Positions 37,401-48,071 of a stretch of 64,000 nt of DNA are shown here, piece after piece (within the stretch, counting starts at the first letter, position 1; every line of letters starts with the position of its first letter). The position numbers were made by a program, and so were the translations under genes. The notes beneath the pieces are model-generated. The model ran no database searches. It had not been told where the DNA came from and saw nothing but the letters and a program-made list of their open reading frames with translations. Source of the stretch: Triplophysa rosa (Eukaryota; Chordata; Actinopteri; Cypriniformes; Nemacheilidae); assembly GCF_024868665.1 (NCBI RefSeq), contig NC_079913.1:410331-474330 (forward strand). Reading direction: 5' to 3'.

Positions 37401-40080
37401 TCACCTGTCACTTTCTCATCTAATTTAGGAGCCTCGGGACTTAAAGTTTACCCAAAAATGACAATTCTGTCATCATTTATTCACCCTCGCGTCATTTAAA
37501 ATCTGCATATGACTCTTCTGAGGAATACAAACGATAGGACATGTCTCTGTGGTTTAAGGGTGAGTTATGAGTAATTATGAGTACATGATGGAATTTTTGG
37601 TGAACTGTCCCTTGAATATAAAAAGAAACTGCATACTGATGTAGGAAAAAAAGAGAACGGTATTCATACCGTGTTATTTTCTAAGTGTACGTTATCATAA
37701 CATTTATATATTTATTCTAAATATAATTTCTATTTTTTCTTTCACATTTGGTTGTATAACCTTCACGGTTTATGCTAGCCCTGGATTTGTATATCAAAAC
37801 ATATTTACATGATCTTTAAAAACGTATAAGGTTTAATGCACACAGTTGTTCCCATGCTGACATTCCTAAATCCAGGGGTAACCTGCAGATATGTCCTACT
37901 TTTCACAAACGGTTACTTTCTACCGCTAGTCTTTGGCAGGTGTTAGAAAGGACATACTCATTCTAGAAAGTATTTTATTGGACATAAAATGTAAGACGTC
38001 GATATTTTCGGTTTGTCACCTGGCCCTCACATTCCTGGTCACAATTCTCATGATGTGCCCTTCCTTACAATATAGACTTCTGGGAAGATTCTAGTACCTC
38101 CGACCTCTTGGACATACATCTGGGTGGTATGTACGACACGTTCGACGGGTCGCTGATGCTAATGCTACTAATAAAGGATTGGGCTAACACAGGCTCTTGA
38201 GTTAACACAATAAAAAGTCTTTGTTGTAGTTCTTTATGTTACCCTGAACGAGACTCATAGAGCAGTACTCTACACCAGGACAGGCCAGAGGTCATTTTAA
38301 CTTGGCAAGACATGGGACACATTTCTCTGCTCGAGTCCAGGCCACATTCAGTCGATTCTCACAATCAAAACAAAACCCCGCTCGTCTTCTCCATCTTATG
38401 ACCGACTTAACTCCTGACGCCCTCCGCTTTTCCTTCTTCCCCGTCTGTCCCTGCTCCTCCCCGTGGTGTTAGCCGAGCCCTTTCTGGGTTCTCCACGTAG
38501 AAGACCCGTCTATCTGTGTCCATGCTGTTCTTCAGAAGGTAACCGCCTCAGCTTCCTGTCTCACTACTGCAGATTCTCATGATAACACATTTCTAAAGTT
38601 TCCAAATTCCCTCTTCCGTTTTGTCTTTGCGCATCACCGTACGCAGCCAAAGCTAAAGGGACAGAACACGATCACTCCGTGTATGTCTGTACGGTCTTTT
38701 TTCTTTATGTGGTGCAGGAACCTCCACTGCACCAGCTACGTATGTTATTTCTTGTTTGTTTCTTGTGCTGGAACTGCATGGGCACGTCATTGATCTGCAT
38801 GGATGTTGCAGAGATACAGAATGATCTCCTGGCCTGTTTCTACATCTCATATTAAATACCCAGCCTTTTGTGTTTGTGTGCAGCTTGCATGACTTGTATA
38901 GTTGACCTTTGTTTCATTTACGACCTTGGAAGATGCTTTTATATTTAATGCCACGTAGAGTGCATTCAATCGATGTTGTTTTGTCAGTATGTGTGTTTTC
39001 TGGAACCCGTGACTTTTTGTTGCTTGCACAATGCTCCAATTGAGTTAGACGTATAGTTTCTAAGCATGTAATGCATCTATCGCTTTAAAGTTTTCACAAA
39101 TAATAGTTCTCCGTATCATTCAGGGATGGGGAAGAAGGATGACCCCAGCCTGATGCATCAGTGGCTTAAGCTGGTTCAGGAGAAGAACGCTCTTGTGCGC
39201 TATGAATCTGAGCTCATGATATTGTGAGTGGTATATTTGTGTATTTTTTTCTTTTTCCGCGTTGTTTTAATGCACAATGAGTATTTTTATGCCTACCTTG
39301 TACTCTGTAGTGGTGTCGGACTGCTCTGTGCTCATCTGTGGGGTCTGTTTGCAGTGCACGTGAGCTGGAGCTGGAGGACAGACAGAGTCGTCTGCAGCAG
39401 GACCTCAGAGAGCGCATGGCAGTGGACGGTCAGAACACACACTGAAAAAAAGTTGATAGTAGTTTATAGTTTATAGCCTCATGAAACATAGATGTCTGTA
39501 CATACATGTACTGTAAAAAACATAGATACTGTATACACTTTTTGTTTTTTTTAATAATCAATGACATGTAATCTTCAAGATCATTTATCATTCAAATAAT
39601 GTGTCAGCATTGGGACACAAAACTTCCATTTGGCACCGGTGTTTTAATGCACAGTAACATTGACCCAAAATAGCGACGGTTGTTTTTTTTTTCTCACTGC
39701 ACTTACAGTATTATACAGCACATCAATTTTTGTATGTCAGTAATAAAGCAAATCCCATAGTAAGAAAACATCTCTCACATTGACATTGTGATGACCCCTG
39801 AAATAATCACAGCTGCGTTTTTCCCCTTATGTTTATTTATTTATAACATTTTCGCAGCGTGACACTCATTTAATCCCTCTTTCTCTCGGGCTCAGATCAT
39901 CTTAAAGGAGAGGAAGAGCTGGCCGAGGAGAGGCGTATCTTGAGCGAGATGCTGGACGTCGTGGAGCAGCGGGATGCCCTGGTGGCTTTGCTGGAAGAGC
40001 AGAGAGTTCGCGAGAGAGAGGAGGACAGCGATCTGGAAGCGGCGATGCTGTCCAAAGGCTTCAGTCTGCACTGGGACTGA
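21630..40080 (+). CDS. mical3: mical3, F-actin methionine monooxygenase (long form)
   Basis: MICAL3 is an FAD/NADPH-dependent enzyme that oxidises actin methionines and also links Rab GTPases to vesicle fusion. I place 34 coding exons from 21630 to TGA at 40078-40080, about 1790 codons in one consistent frame; block entries below give coordinates. Order: monooxygenase, CH, serine-rich linker, LIM, acidic and disordered linker, C-terminal bMERB coiled coil. The long C-terminal extension and the end [20 protein letters not shown] match MICAL3 rather than MICAL1 or MICAL2. Fish carry two mical3 copies, and I cannot say which this is. The oddity is codon 4: the frame reads ATG GGA GAC TGA CAG CCA GAC GTG (TGA at 21639-21641), with no other in-frame ATG before the conserved domain. 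All other exons look intact. Confidence 0.88.
22641..22872. mobile_element. Angel-like MITE, degenerate
   Basis: This mical3 intron copy runs from CATAGTTACCCCCAAAACTG to TGTTTATTTTGGGTGACGT. The internal AACACAAAAGATGATATTTTG and GACATGAGGGTGAATAAATG arms are recognisable but drifted. Confidence 0.65.
24453..24563. repeat. (TTTC)n tetranucleotide microsatellite
   Basis: About 27 units with one interruption (CTCTTTC) in a mical3 intron, about 50 bp after the exon ending at 24403. Confidence 0.95.
24779..25169. mobile_element. Angel-like MITE with TTAA duplication, abutting a splice acceptor
   Basis: TTAA at 24775-24778 and at 25170-25173 flank perfect inverted ends (AGGGACAGTTCATCCAAAAA and its complement TTTTTGGATGAACTGTCCCT). 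The next mical3 exon starts at 25195, 21 bp after the right TTAA. Confidence 0.88.
25802..26367 (+). CDS. mical3: mical3 calponin-homology domain exons
   Basis: Exons 25802-25949 and 26171-26367 encode a single CH domain, from [15 protein letters not shown] through [20 protein letters not shown] to [12 protein letters not shown]. Type-2 CH domains in MICALs modulate the enzyme's action on F-actin rather than binding strongly alone. Typical MICAL marks [18 protein letters not shown] and [11 protein letters not shown] are kept. The second half ([16 protein letters not shown]) has drifted from the vertebrate norm. Confidence 0.9.
26914..28689 (+). CDS. mical3: mical3 linker between CH and LIM, with a run of in-frame cassette exons
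   Basis: Exons: 26914-27020 ([20 protein letters not shown]), 27094-27165, 27250-27417 (ends AIRRQ), 27629-27700, 27860-27946 and 28579-28689 ([17 protein letters not shown]). The last five begin and end in phase 0, with lengths 72, 168, 72, 87 and 111 nt, so each can be skipped without frame loss. The RKR-containing end of the first exon resembles the nuclear-localisation stretch of MICAL2/3. The three exons at 27629, 27860 and 28579 have good donors and acceptable acceptors and are probably alternatively spliced; 27629 and 27860 are the least certain. Confidence 0.65.
29044..29999 (+). CDS. mical3: mical3 LIM domain exons
   Basis: Exons 29044-29230 and 29917-29999 encode one LIM domain. 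The zinc ligands are visible in order: CYFC, H-x2-C in FFHRSC, C-x2-C in FQCDHC, then YCKHH after the intron. The sequence [19 protein letters not shown] is nearly invariant in MICAL2/3. The preceding [12 protein letters not shown] matches the usual lead-in. LIM domains of MICALs serve protein-protein contacts and autoinhibition. Confidence 0.92.
30551..33380 (+). CDS. mical3: mical3 acidic and disordered linker exons
   Basis: Exons: 30551-30825 ([18 protein letters not shown]), 30900-31075 (poly-Glu), 31373-31450, 31991-33199 (1209 nt) and 33292-33380. The second exon has a Glu-rich tract from about 31013 to 31060, following [12 protein letters not shown]. The large exon holds [20 protein letters not shown], a motif in all long MICAL3s, and near its end [12 protein letters not shown] and [20 protein letters not shown]. 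The last exon encodes [14 protein letters not shown]. Between those islands the sequence is low-complexity and poorly conserved, as expected. All phases agree. Confidence 0.85.
34046..34620. repeat. Teleost dispersed repeat with an internal CA array
   Basis: The left end is CAACTTTATTTATATAGCGC...CAAAGCAGCTGTACATGA; the right end includes GGCGAGGAACCCAAAACTCT. I recognise these words as a common dispersed teleost element, class uncertain. The CA array at 34226-34432 lies inside it. Confidence 0.6.
34226..34432. repeat. Compound (CA)n minisatellite with GGATGCGCACG interruptions
   Basis: Runs of CA are broken three times by GGATGCGCACG, giving longer units of about 40-50 bp. The long frames seen across it (repetitive THTHTH or CVCVCV) are artefacts of the repeat. 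Confidence 0.9.
34783..36708 (+). CDS. mical3: mical3 two small in-frame exons either side of a transposon
   Basis: Exons 34783-34842 (60 nt, [20 protein letters not shown]) and 36658-36708 (51 nt, [17 protein letters not shown]) are both phase 0 with clear acceptors (TTTTGCTCTCAG; TTTCTCTGGAG). They are separated by the 1.65 kb hAT-like insertion at 34939-36584. Exon 36658 begins only 66 bp after the insertion's right target duplication. Both can be included or skipped without changing frame. Confidence 0.65.
34939..36584. mobile_element. hAT-like non-autonomous transposon in a mical3 intron
   Basis: Inverted ends TAGGGCTGGAC (34939-34949) and GTCCAGCCCTA (36574-36584) are flanked by a perfect 8-bp direct duplication, GCTGTATG, at 34931-34938 and 36585-36592. 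An 8-bp target duplication and TAGGG-type ends are hallmarks of the hAT superfamily. No transposase frame is present, so it depends on another element. It carries a nested insertion at 35140-35714. Confidence 0.9.
35140..35714. mobile_element. Nested PIF/Harbinger-like MITE inside the hAT element
   Basis: The ends are inverted over about 29 bp with about 3 mismatches (GCCCGTGTTCACACTTAACT at the left, complement at the right) and are flanked by TAA at 35137-35139 and 35715-35717. A 3-bp TWA duplication fits the PIF/Harbinger group. The interior is 575 bp without a transposase frame. Confidence 0.75.
36927..40080 (+). CDS. mical3: mical3 C-terminal bMERB (Rab-binding) exons
   Basis: Exons: 36927-37034 ([20 protein letters not shown]), 37296-37389 ([20 protein letters not shown]), 38076-38126, 38473-38538, 39124-39223 ([20 protein letters not shown]), 39355-39428 and 39896-40080. 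They form the bivalent Mical/EHBP Rab-binding domain, a long bent coiled coil that binds Rab8 and Rab10-type GTPases. Exons 38076 and 38473 are phase 1-1 cassettes, absent from the human form I remember; the second encodes YLCPCCSSE. The flanking exons 37389 and 39124 join in frame without them. The stop follows GFSLHWD. Confidence 0.85.
37441..37613. mobile_element. Angel-like MITE, short copy
   Basis: TTAA then AGTTTACCCAAAAATGACAA at the left and TTTTTGGTGAACTGTCCCTT at the right; the internal part is deleted to about 170 bp. It lies 50 bp past the donor of the mical3 exon ending at 37389. Confidence 0.75.
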
Positions 40081-40161
40081 ATCTTACATGCATCTGCATG
40101 ATATAGGTGTCAAAAATATGCAGCTGCTGTTTTCATTGGTCCAAAACTGACCGGTTTCATG

Positions 40162-41928
40162 CACTCTAAACATGGCTGGGTTAAAAACAACCCAATTGGC
40201 AACCCAGCGCTGGGTAAATATTGGACAGAACACATGCTGGGTTATTGAAAAAACCCCAAATGTAGTCATTTTAACTATTCATGTGTTTAATTCTGGGTTA
40301 TTCTTGCTGGGTTATTCTTAATTTCTCCTGTGCTTCATTGTCAATCAAGACAATTGACATTTATTTAAAACATTTTTTTTTTGACTGTAAAAATAATTGT
40401 TAATAAAAATTTAAACTTTTACAGTCAGTAGCAGCAATATTTATAGATTTGCTTAAAAGAAAATTGTTAAATTATAATAAATAAAAATGTTTCATATCAA
40501 ACATTAACAAGCATTATAAATAACATGTTAATAAATAACATTATAAATAACTAATAAACATTTTCCACAATATGTAGCAACAAATGACAATTAATAAAAA
40601 TAACTAAATAAATAAAAATATGGCTAATATCAAACACTAGCAGTATAGATAACACAAATGAATAAAATTCTGCACAATTACATGTTGCAACAGACCTATG
40701 TCACATATCAATTAGAACAATTATCAGTGAATTAATAAAATCATTCATGAATCAGTCAAATTTGAATTCTGAATCAGTAAAAACATTAATGTGTAAATGT
40801 ATACTTTCACTGTATTTAAATTAAACGAATACAGATATTAACAAAAACATCAAGGAAAAAATAAAAGTTAAGTTATTCCTCAGCAAGCAAAGAGCAGCGA
40901 AGAAATCGAATAGCAGATGATTCATTCCCCTTCATTTGAAAAACAACAGTCTGGAGAAATTCCCAGGTAGAAGCGCATTGCCTGGGAAAGTTAACATCAA
41001 AACACATAAAATGCGTTGAAACATACATCAACAGCTGAAAGCAGCGTGGTTTGTTCCAGAACTTGTCCATTCAAAATGACAAAAGCCTGAGATATATGCC
41101 GGATGTTTCCCATGGCGGAACAAAATGAAAGGGCTTCGTTAATTCTGTCCGGTGAAGAAATTCCACCACGTTTGGTCCAATCTATAAAGAAGAAAACCAA
41201 ATGATAAAATAACAATACTCCGATACACTTAGCACTGTGTCTTGACATCAGGTATATATGCAAGTAATTGAAATGTTTGGTTTAAAACGGAGGGAGCAAT
41301 ATAATTGACTGGCCGCTTAATGTCCAGAGTGGACTCCGAGAGAGGCGTTCCTGAACCGGGAATGCTGGACCGCGCTCGCGGGGCACTCGCCGGTTTGACT
41401 CACTTTTAGTTCAATTCTCAATAAAGTTCATAGACTTAGCTTACATGTAATGGGGTTAACTAAAATTGTATTAATTCGCAGTGTCGCGCATCTTAACAGG
41501 ACTATGCGAGTCAATTTATGTAATGGCGATCTGAGGTAACAGTTGCTGGTCATCTAAGTTACATCACTAATGTTAGTTAAGACACTGTTGCCTTGCAAAA
41601 TGTTACAAATTCTGCTCATTTCAATAAATATTTACTTAAAACGTAAAACACGTACCTTTAAATTGCTCCAACCAGTGGCTTTGCCCCATTGTTCTTTATA
41701 AAAATGAAAGTTGCGTAGTACACTCAACGTCTTCAGGGCGGGAAGCGCGTGAGCCTCTTCAAACAACCCAGCGGTGGGCAAAAACAACCCAGCGGGTTTA
41801 ACCCAACACCTGGAAAACTAAAACTACCCAAAAAGTGTTTAACATGTGGAAAAATAACCCAAAAAAACAACCCAACGGACTCAACCCAGCGTTATAGGTT
41901 AAAAAATAACCCAGCCATTTTTAGAGTG
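40162..41928. mobile_element. 1.77 kb inverted-repeat element just downstream of the mical3 stop
   Basis: The left end CACTCTAAACATGGCTGGGT and the right end (inverted CACTCTAAAAATGGCTGGGT) match at 21 of the first 22 positions. Both arms continue into GGGTTAAAAAYAACCCAGC-type short repeats. I see no clear target duplication. The element begins 81 bp after the mical3 stop codon, so the mical3 3'UTR must enter it unless it is polyadenylated immediately. AATAAA-type hexamers inside it (near 40401) or after it (42018-42023) could serve. It contains the reverse-strand frame annotated separately. Confidence 0.75.
40873..41689 (-). pseudogene. Two-exon reading frame carried by the inverted-repeat element
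   Basis: On the minus strand, ATG at 41689 opens MGQSHWLEQFK in a 34-nt exon (41656-41689) ending at a consensus donor GTACGT. A consensus acceptor (TTCTTCTTTATAG) starts the second exon at 41181. The join is in frame and reads DWTKRGGISSPDRINEALSF, then ILNGQVLEQTTLLSAVDVCF, before a stop at 40997. A neighbouring frame continues sensibly (DVNFPRQCASTWEFLQTVVF) to 40873, so a one-base shift near 41000 probably breaks the gene. A TATA-like TTTTTATAAAG lies just upstream of the ATG. I do not recognise the family by name. It has no transposase motif I can see. Confidence 0.5.
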
Positions 41929-42699
41929 TGTGCACTCTGGGCCGTTTGCGACACGGTACTTACATGCTTTGCTGTCTTAATGATATATCCCAGAACTCTC
42001 AACTAGTTAAGGTGCAGAATAAAGCTCTTTGGAGGTAAGTGAAGAAGTCTTGCTGCCAAAAAATGCTATGCTACTATGCAAACGAACATCATTCTTTATA
42101 TGATTTTACTTGGTTTTTGTTTTCATCTGTTGACAGAATGTGGAAGCATATACAACCATATTGACAATGTACAGTCATTTCAATTCAGACTTATGCATGT
42201 AAAAATTAAACAAAACATATGGCCTGTCCTAATGTATTATTGATGAAACTGTTTTTTATTGTTTACCATGCAAACTAACTCCACACACAGTTGACCATTC
42301 TTAATACGAAGACAATGACCGTATTGACTAAAACGTGTTTTTAAATTCATTTGAATATCACGAGGTTCGCTTTACACTATGCATTTCATGCTGTAACACT
42401 TGCAATAAACTTTATATTTAAGCAAAATGTGTTGTACAGTTTTACTTGTGCTCTTTTAGCACTTGAATAAGTGACGTGCCATGGGTCCCACGAAACGCAC
42501 ATACTGAGAAAACGTGTAGATTAAATGCACTGTAACTTGCTTCGGATAAAAGCATCTGGCAAATGTTTAGATGTTATGTAAATCCTCTGAATCCAGCACA
42601 TTTGCCTCCACATTCACACGAATTAAAGAAATCGCCATAAATGGATTGCAGGTCAACGCGCGCCCTCTACAGGACAATATTTGTAACGGCGCTATGAAT

Positions 42700-42972
42700 T
42701 CCCAGCAGTGACCGTAAAGGGGTTTAAGTCACGCCTCTCCATCTCTCCTGCTCGGTTTCCGTTCGTGGGAAAAGTTTTCGATCGTTCCCAAACCCAAACT
42801 TTTATCCCCTTGATCACAATGAAAGCAAAATTCCCTTCAGCGAATGTTTCCATGCGTTTAGGATCTGCCACTCACTGTTAAGGAGCGCACGAAAGTGAAG
42901 ACGGTTTCCTTCGGAAAGAAGACAGCATTGCTGTGATCGGAAGTCATAAACATCAGTAGCACTGCCAATAAG
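42700..42972 (+). promoter_or_regulatory. tspan9: Probable tspan9 promoter and untranslated first exon
   Basis: This is locally GC-richer DNA with CpG (TTCCGTTCGTGGG, GGAGCGCACGAAAG) that ends in an excellent donor AATAAG|GTGAGTAACG after 42972. No coding frame crosses it. Vertebrate TSPAN9 has untranslated leader exons far upstream of the ATG exon, and no other plus-strand gene lies between here and 49951. Assignment to tspan9 is inference. Confidence 0.45.
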
Positions 42973-44008
42973 GTGAGTAACGTTATGTAAAAAGTAACAA
43001 AAATGCTGTAGGTGTTTATAAACATTTAGGCCTGTTTGCAATAGCATGTTTTCTTAACCTCCCCCATGGTTGATACATTTCGGCTGCTTGTGTTACGCGG
43101 GTCTGGTTTGTTTATATCTTTTGTGTGTGTTTTTACTGTGTTTTAATAAATACCTTACATGCTGTATCGCACACACGTGCAACTCGACGTGCCTCGTGAG
43201 TTCCCGGTTGGTGATGAGTGGAAAAATCTCGGCTGCGCACAAATAACAGAACGGAAACTACTTGATATGGAAAGATAGGCGAGTCACGTGTCCGCAATTT
43301 TAGCCTTATACGTGAAAACGGCCTAATGGAAGCAGTGCATTTGTGTTTAAAGCCTTCAGTTTCATGAAACTAGGCTACTTTGGCATCGAATAAACCGGCT
43401 TCCATTATACTGATCAGAGAGCGTGTGGTACACGCGCTGCAGATGCCCTCCACTGATTAATGGTTGCGCAGGAATGCGCAGGATTGGCGCATCGCTATTA
43501 GACGGACAGCTGTTGCGCATCTCTGAGACTGATGAGGGGGAGGTGGTGGACTCATCGGCTAGATAAAACAACCATAGGGCTTATAAATACAACATTACAC
43601 TGTTCATAGTTTTTCATGGAAAGATTTTTGGAAGTTTGGGAAATGGAACGTAATAAAAACATGGTGACTGATTTTGTGTGGTTTTACCAAATTGGGAAAG
43701 CAGTTTTGTAAATGAGACATGTGTTGTTTATAAATGCTATGTTTTGCAATCATATTTATCACATAAATTCTTTAAAACTAGTAAATGTATAGCAAATAGT
43801 ACAAAACAGAAATCACACAAACACTTTACACAATGTGACTTGCACGATGTGAATGTCAACAACGGCAGAAATGAATGAAATACTAATAAGACACATTGTT
43901 CAATAATTAAATTACAGTGGAACAATAAGACTTTTCACAGTTTGAAATATCTGAAAAAAGAAAGCAATATATTGCCCACGTTCCAAATTCCTTTCTTATC
44001 ATATATAC

Positions 44009-44260
44009 CAGCGATAGTTCACCCAAATATGAACAGATGGATTATGTTATATTAACACGAACTGCTAAATAAGCTCAAAATATGAATACTTCTCTGTCAC
44101 AACTGTATCATTTCACTTCAGAATGTTTACCACGAGCATAACAAGATCATATAAAAATATATATAAAATATATTCAGCTAAAGAAAGGAAGTCATATACA
44201 TCTAGGATGGCATGAAAAGTAAATAATGGGAGAATGTTCATTTTTGGGGGAACTGTCCCT
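44009..44260. mobile_element. Angel-like MITE
   Basis: The left end is GCGATAGTTCACCCAAATAT; the right end ATTTTTGGGGGAACTGTCCCT is followed by TTAA (44261-44264). The interior is diverged. Confidence 0.7.
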
Positions 44261-45715
44261 TTAAATGTCTCTGTGGTGACTCAAACGGGATATATCGCCC
44301 TCCGAAGGGCCCTTCTGAAAGAGGACATATATACAAAACGTCACTAAATTACGTTGTTTTGTTTAAAAAAACGTCCATGAGCTTTTAGGCTACTTCTAAG
44401 ATAATTTACCCCAATTAAAATGCACGATTAAAAGTAATAATCAATTACAAGCAATGGGTAAGTTTACCTATTTGCAAGGTGATAGCTTCTTTGTTTGACA
44501 TATGAAAACAGAAAACACTCATGCTTTGATGTTTTTTTATTTGTGCGATCTGCGATGGTCGATGGGATGGAAGATGCGCACTGGGTCACAGGTTGCCTGG
44601 CTTTGTGTGGCAGGTCCCAGGCCAAAATAAAACTGTGTGTGTGATTTAAGCAGCCTGAAATGCAAGATTAGCAGCATTAGATTTTAAACCTTTATCCTGC
44701 TTAGAAACATGCATCTGTCTCCTCTGCCACAGACCATCTTTTCTTCACCTAAATGATACATTACACAACCAAACTAATTTAAAGCAACAACAATACTTTC
44801 AGTGTAAAAATAATAGTGAAACACTAATAATAAAACAAAATATTTGCGCTCATATTTACTAAACATAAATATCCAATAAAAAATACAAACCTCAGCTGGA
44901 GTTCGGTTCACTACACCAACGCTGTTGACCATAGCGATCTCTTTCCAAACTGTTTTTTATTTCCTTTGAATCCGCTTTTCAAGGTTAAACTTTAATTTCT
45001 AAATCGGAAAGGTTCCTCGTTTTGGCCGGATTACGTTTCTCCATGTCGCTAGGGGCGAGGCGTCTACACCCTGATTTTATAGGGGCGTGATATGTAAACC
45101 ACGACCGATTTCAGCCGCCGCATTTATCAAGATACGATCATTCGTACGATGAGATTGGTGATGAATCACACGTGAAGCCTGTCGTAAAACGATGTCTGCG
45201 CCCGGATCTGCGCCCGTTTCTCGTTAGATTGATAAACGAGGCCCATTAAGCGGTACAACTGCGTTTTTCCCTCCAGAGTTTACACATCAAGAGCTTTACT
45301 CTTCGAAGGGAGTAGGGCATAGGGATGAGAGGGATGATCACTTCGGAACGGAACGCAGGCAATAGAGACGCAGTATAATTATAATGCGGCTAGAGGGCAG
45401 TGCATCCCAAAATCACTTGAAACGAGGTCACGCTAATAATGCGAGAGAGAGAGAGCACAGTAAAGCACTAATGATACGATTAAGCAATGAGACATCTCAT
45501 CCCCTCAGGCGTCAAGCACAGAAAATCACTTCTGTGGGGCCTAGTGAGCTGAATACTCTCGTCAAAGGACATCTTGACAATAATTGAACCTTTATGTAGC
45601 TTTTCGACTTTTCATATAGATTTAAATGATATATGTGCATTAACTCTACTTCTTTAGACAGGTCAAATAAAAGCAGTTATTTCACCTGTACCCTCTTGTG
45701 TTAAATCCCCTTTTC

Positions 45716-45760
45716 AGTTGGACATTAGCAGACGCTTTTATCCTAAGCGACTTATAGTGA
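45716..45760. repeat. Short fish SINE/LINE-tail-like fragment
   Basis: It contains the word ATTAGCAGACGCTTTTATCC followed by TAAGCGACTTATAGT, a motif I know as very common in teleost genomes. Shorter relatives occur near 28425, 42540 (inverted) and 53815. Confidence 0.6.
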
Positions 45761-46614
45761 GTAATAGTGTTTTCTGACAGTAAATCGAAAGATTTACTGC
45801 GGCCAAGATGCGTTTAATATTTACGTCTGGGCAAGTCGATGTTAAAAATGCTATTACTAATGTAAAAGAGAGCGCTTGCATTAATATTGAAGCAGCGGAG
45901 CGTCTGCGTCATGCCGTATACGGTCATGCGTCTTCAATCTGACGTGACTCAACGTAATATTACACGCGTACTCTCCAGCATTCTCCAGTGTTGACGGCGT
46001 TTTCAACGATATAAAAGCTCATTATTAATGTGACATCCAAAGTTAAAGGCTTTTTATTTGTGTGTGGATAGGTGTTGAAACTTGTAACCGCGGTTTGTTT
46101 CAGTCAGCACACATCTGTGAGTTTCATCAGAGAGAAAGAGAGCAATGCATGATGGGATGCAGGTGTCATGCATTGGTTTAGAATTGTACAGTAAAGAGTA
46201 TGCAATCAGGGTCGCTTTGAAATAGTATTTTAATCATACCAACTGGGATTTAGGGCACACGGATCTGTCACGCTACACTAGTTACTCATTTAGGGTTTGA
46301 ATGCAAAGACAAGGGTGTCGATATAAGTGTTCTCGCTGTGTACTTCAGCATACTTTAGCAGTTTATCGCTGCTTAGAAAACCCCTTACATAACTGCTTTT
46401 ATGTTATGTCATGGAACGACTGTATCTGTTCCTTCATCAAAATTTCTCTCGGCTTGCTTCGGGGATGTAAATCCCATTTCTAAGCATGCGTTTGAAAGTG
46501 TGAGTAAACCAGAATTCCCCGGATAGCGAGGCCGTGTGTCCGGCTGTACAGAGCGCTCTCGTTATAAAGACACAAAGCTCTCTGAGGGATCTGAGGCTGA
46601 GACAGTGGGAGAAG

Positions 46615-46708
46615 ATGTGTGTGTGTGTGTGAGAGATGTGTGTGTGTGTGTGTGTGAGAGATGTGTGTGTGTGCGTGTGAGAGATGTGTGTGTGTGTGTG
46701 TGTGAGAC
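46615..46708. repeat. Compound (GT)n array with GAGAGAT spacers
   Basis: Four GT runs are separated by GAGAGAT, so the array is a higher-order repeat of about 25-30 bp units. Confidence 0.9.
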
Positions 46709-47986
46709 AGATGTTCATTATAGGGTTGTAATGTACAAGGTGTCAAATTTGGGCTTCCGAAGGATCTGTTTTATTAATGCTCCTTAGATACACATCTGGA
46801 TTGTTTTGCCATAGGTTTAGGGACACCACTCTGAGGAAATTTTGATTCCATCGATACTGCCTGCTAATACATGATTTTTATGCTCGATAATCAATGTGAT
46901 ACTGAATGAATCTACGTTTTATTGCAGAAAAATGAACTAGACTGAATGTAGAACTATATTCAGGTGAACAACCTAAAAGTTTTGCAGTCTCTCGCTCTCT
47001 TTCTGGTTTTTTCCATCACATGTCTTGCATTTCGGCCTTTCGTCTATGTATAATAAATGACCGCTGTTTCTGTCTCTTAGCCGTGGCTGGGTGCCTTAAG
47101 TAGCTGCGAGCCAATATTCAGCACTTTCTCCGGCTGTGCTGTCTCCTCTAACATCTGGATAAAAGGCACACCGTGTAAAATATTACAATACTATCAATAT
47201 TCTGTATCTTGGTAAAGTATGGCAATAGAAACTCCACTGTCACAGGTTAGTCTAAGCCGATATGTTTTTCCAAAGGGAAAATATATAGGGGCTTCAGGCA
47301 TTCTGTCAGGCGTTTTATGAAGATATTCGGGTAAAGTTTCAGTCCATCTATGAGGTCAGTGACCTGAAGTCTTTTCAGTGTTGGAGATGAGACAGATGGT
47401 CTGTACTACTCAGTGAGGCTGCCTACTGAAAAACCCACGAAGAGTCCGTTTCTCAGAGTACAGAGATGTGCATCTGGACCGTCCACGTTTCTCTCCATTG
47501 GCTTTTTTCGCAAGTGGATTCGATACTTCAGCAAATTATAAAAGACATAGCACAGCATAAATCTAAATGTGTGGGCAAAGATATGAAATATTTCTCCGCT
47601 ACCAAATTTGCACATTAGATGTTTTCTTAGTAGGTTGCTTATAATAAGGATGGTAGGTGAATATTTGCATGGTGCTGGCTATGCCGAGGTCATAGGTTTG
47701 ATTCTTAGGGAACACACTGACAAGTGCATACATTAAATGCAATGTATATCACTTTGGACAAATTCTTCCACCAAATGCACAAATATCCAAATTAAACTCT
47801 CAAAATCCCAACACATGGCTGTGAGAGTTTAGTTAAATATAGATGTACTTTTGTTGGTTGGAGTTGTGGGACGGTTTTGTCCACGGTTACAGCAAAATGA
47901 AACTCATCCAGTAATAAAAGGCTTCTAATGAGTTTCCTGTGACTATTTGATCTCACAAGGCCACCACAGGCAGAGAGACGCCGAGT

Positions 47987-47988
<2 letters not shown>

Positions 47989-48068
<80 letters not shown>
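47989..48068. repeat. (CA)40 microsatellite
   Basis: An uninterrupted CA run of about 80 bp; the longest pure dinucleotide array in the window and likely polymorphic. Confidence 0.97.

Positions 48069-48071
<3 letters not shown>

Noticed and set aside
46437..46746. Minus-strand frames with THTHTHISH repeats
   Set aside because: Translation of the compound GT array at 46615-46708.
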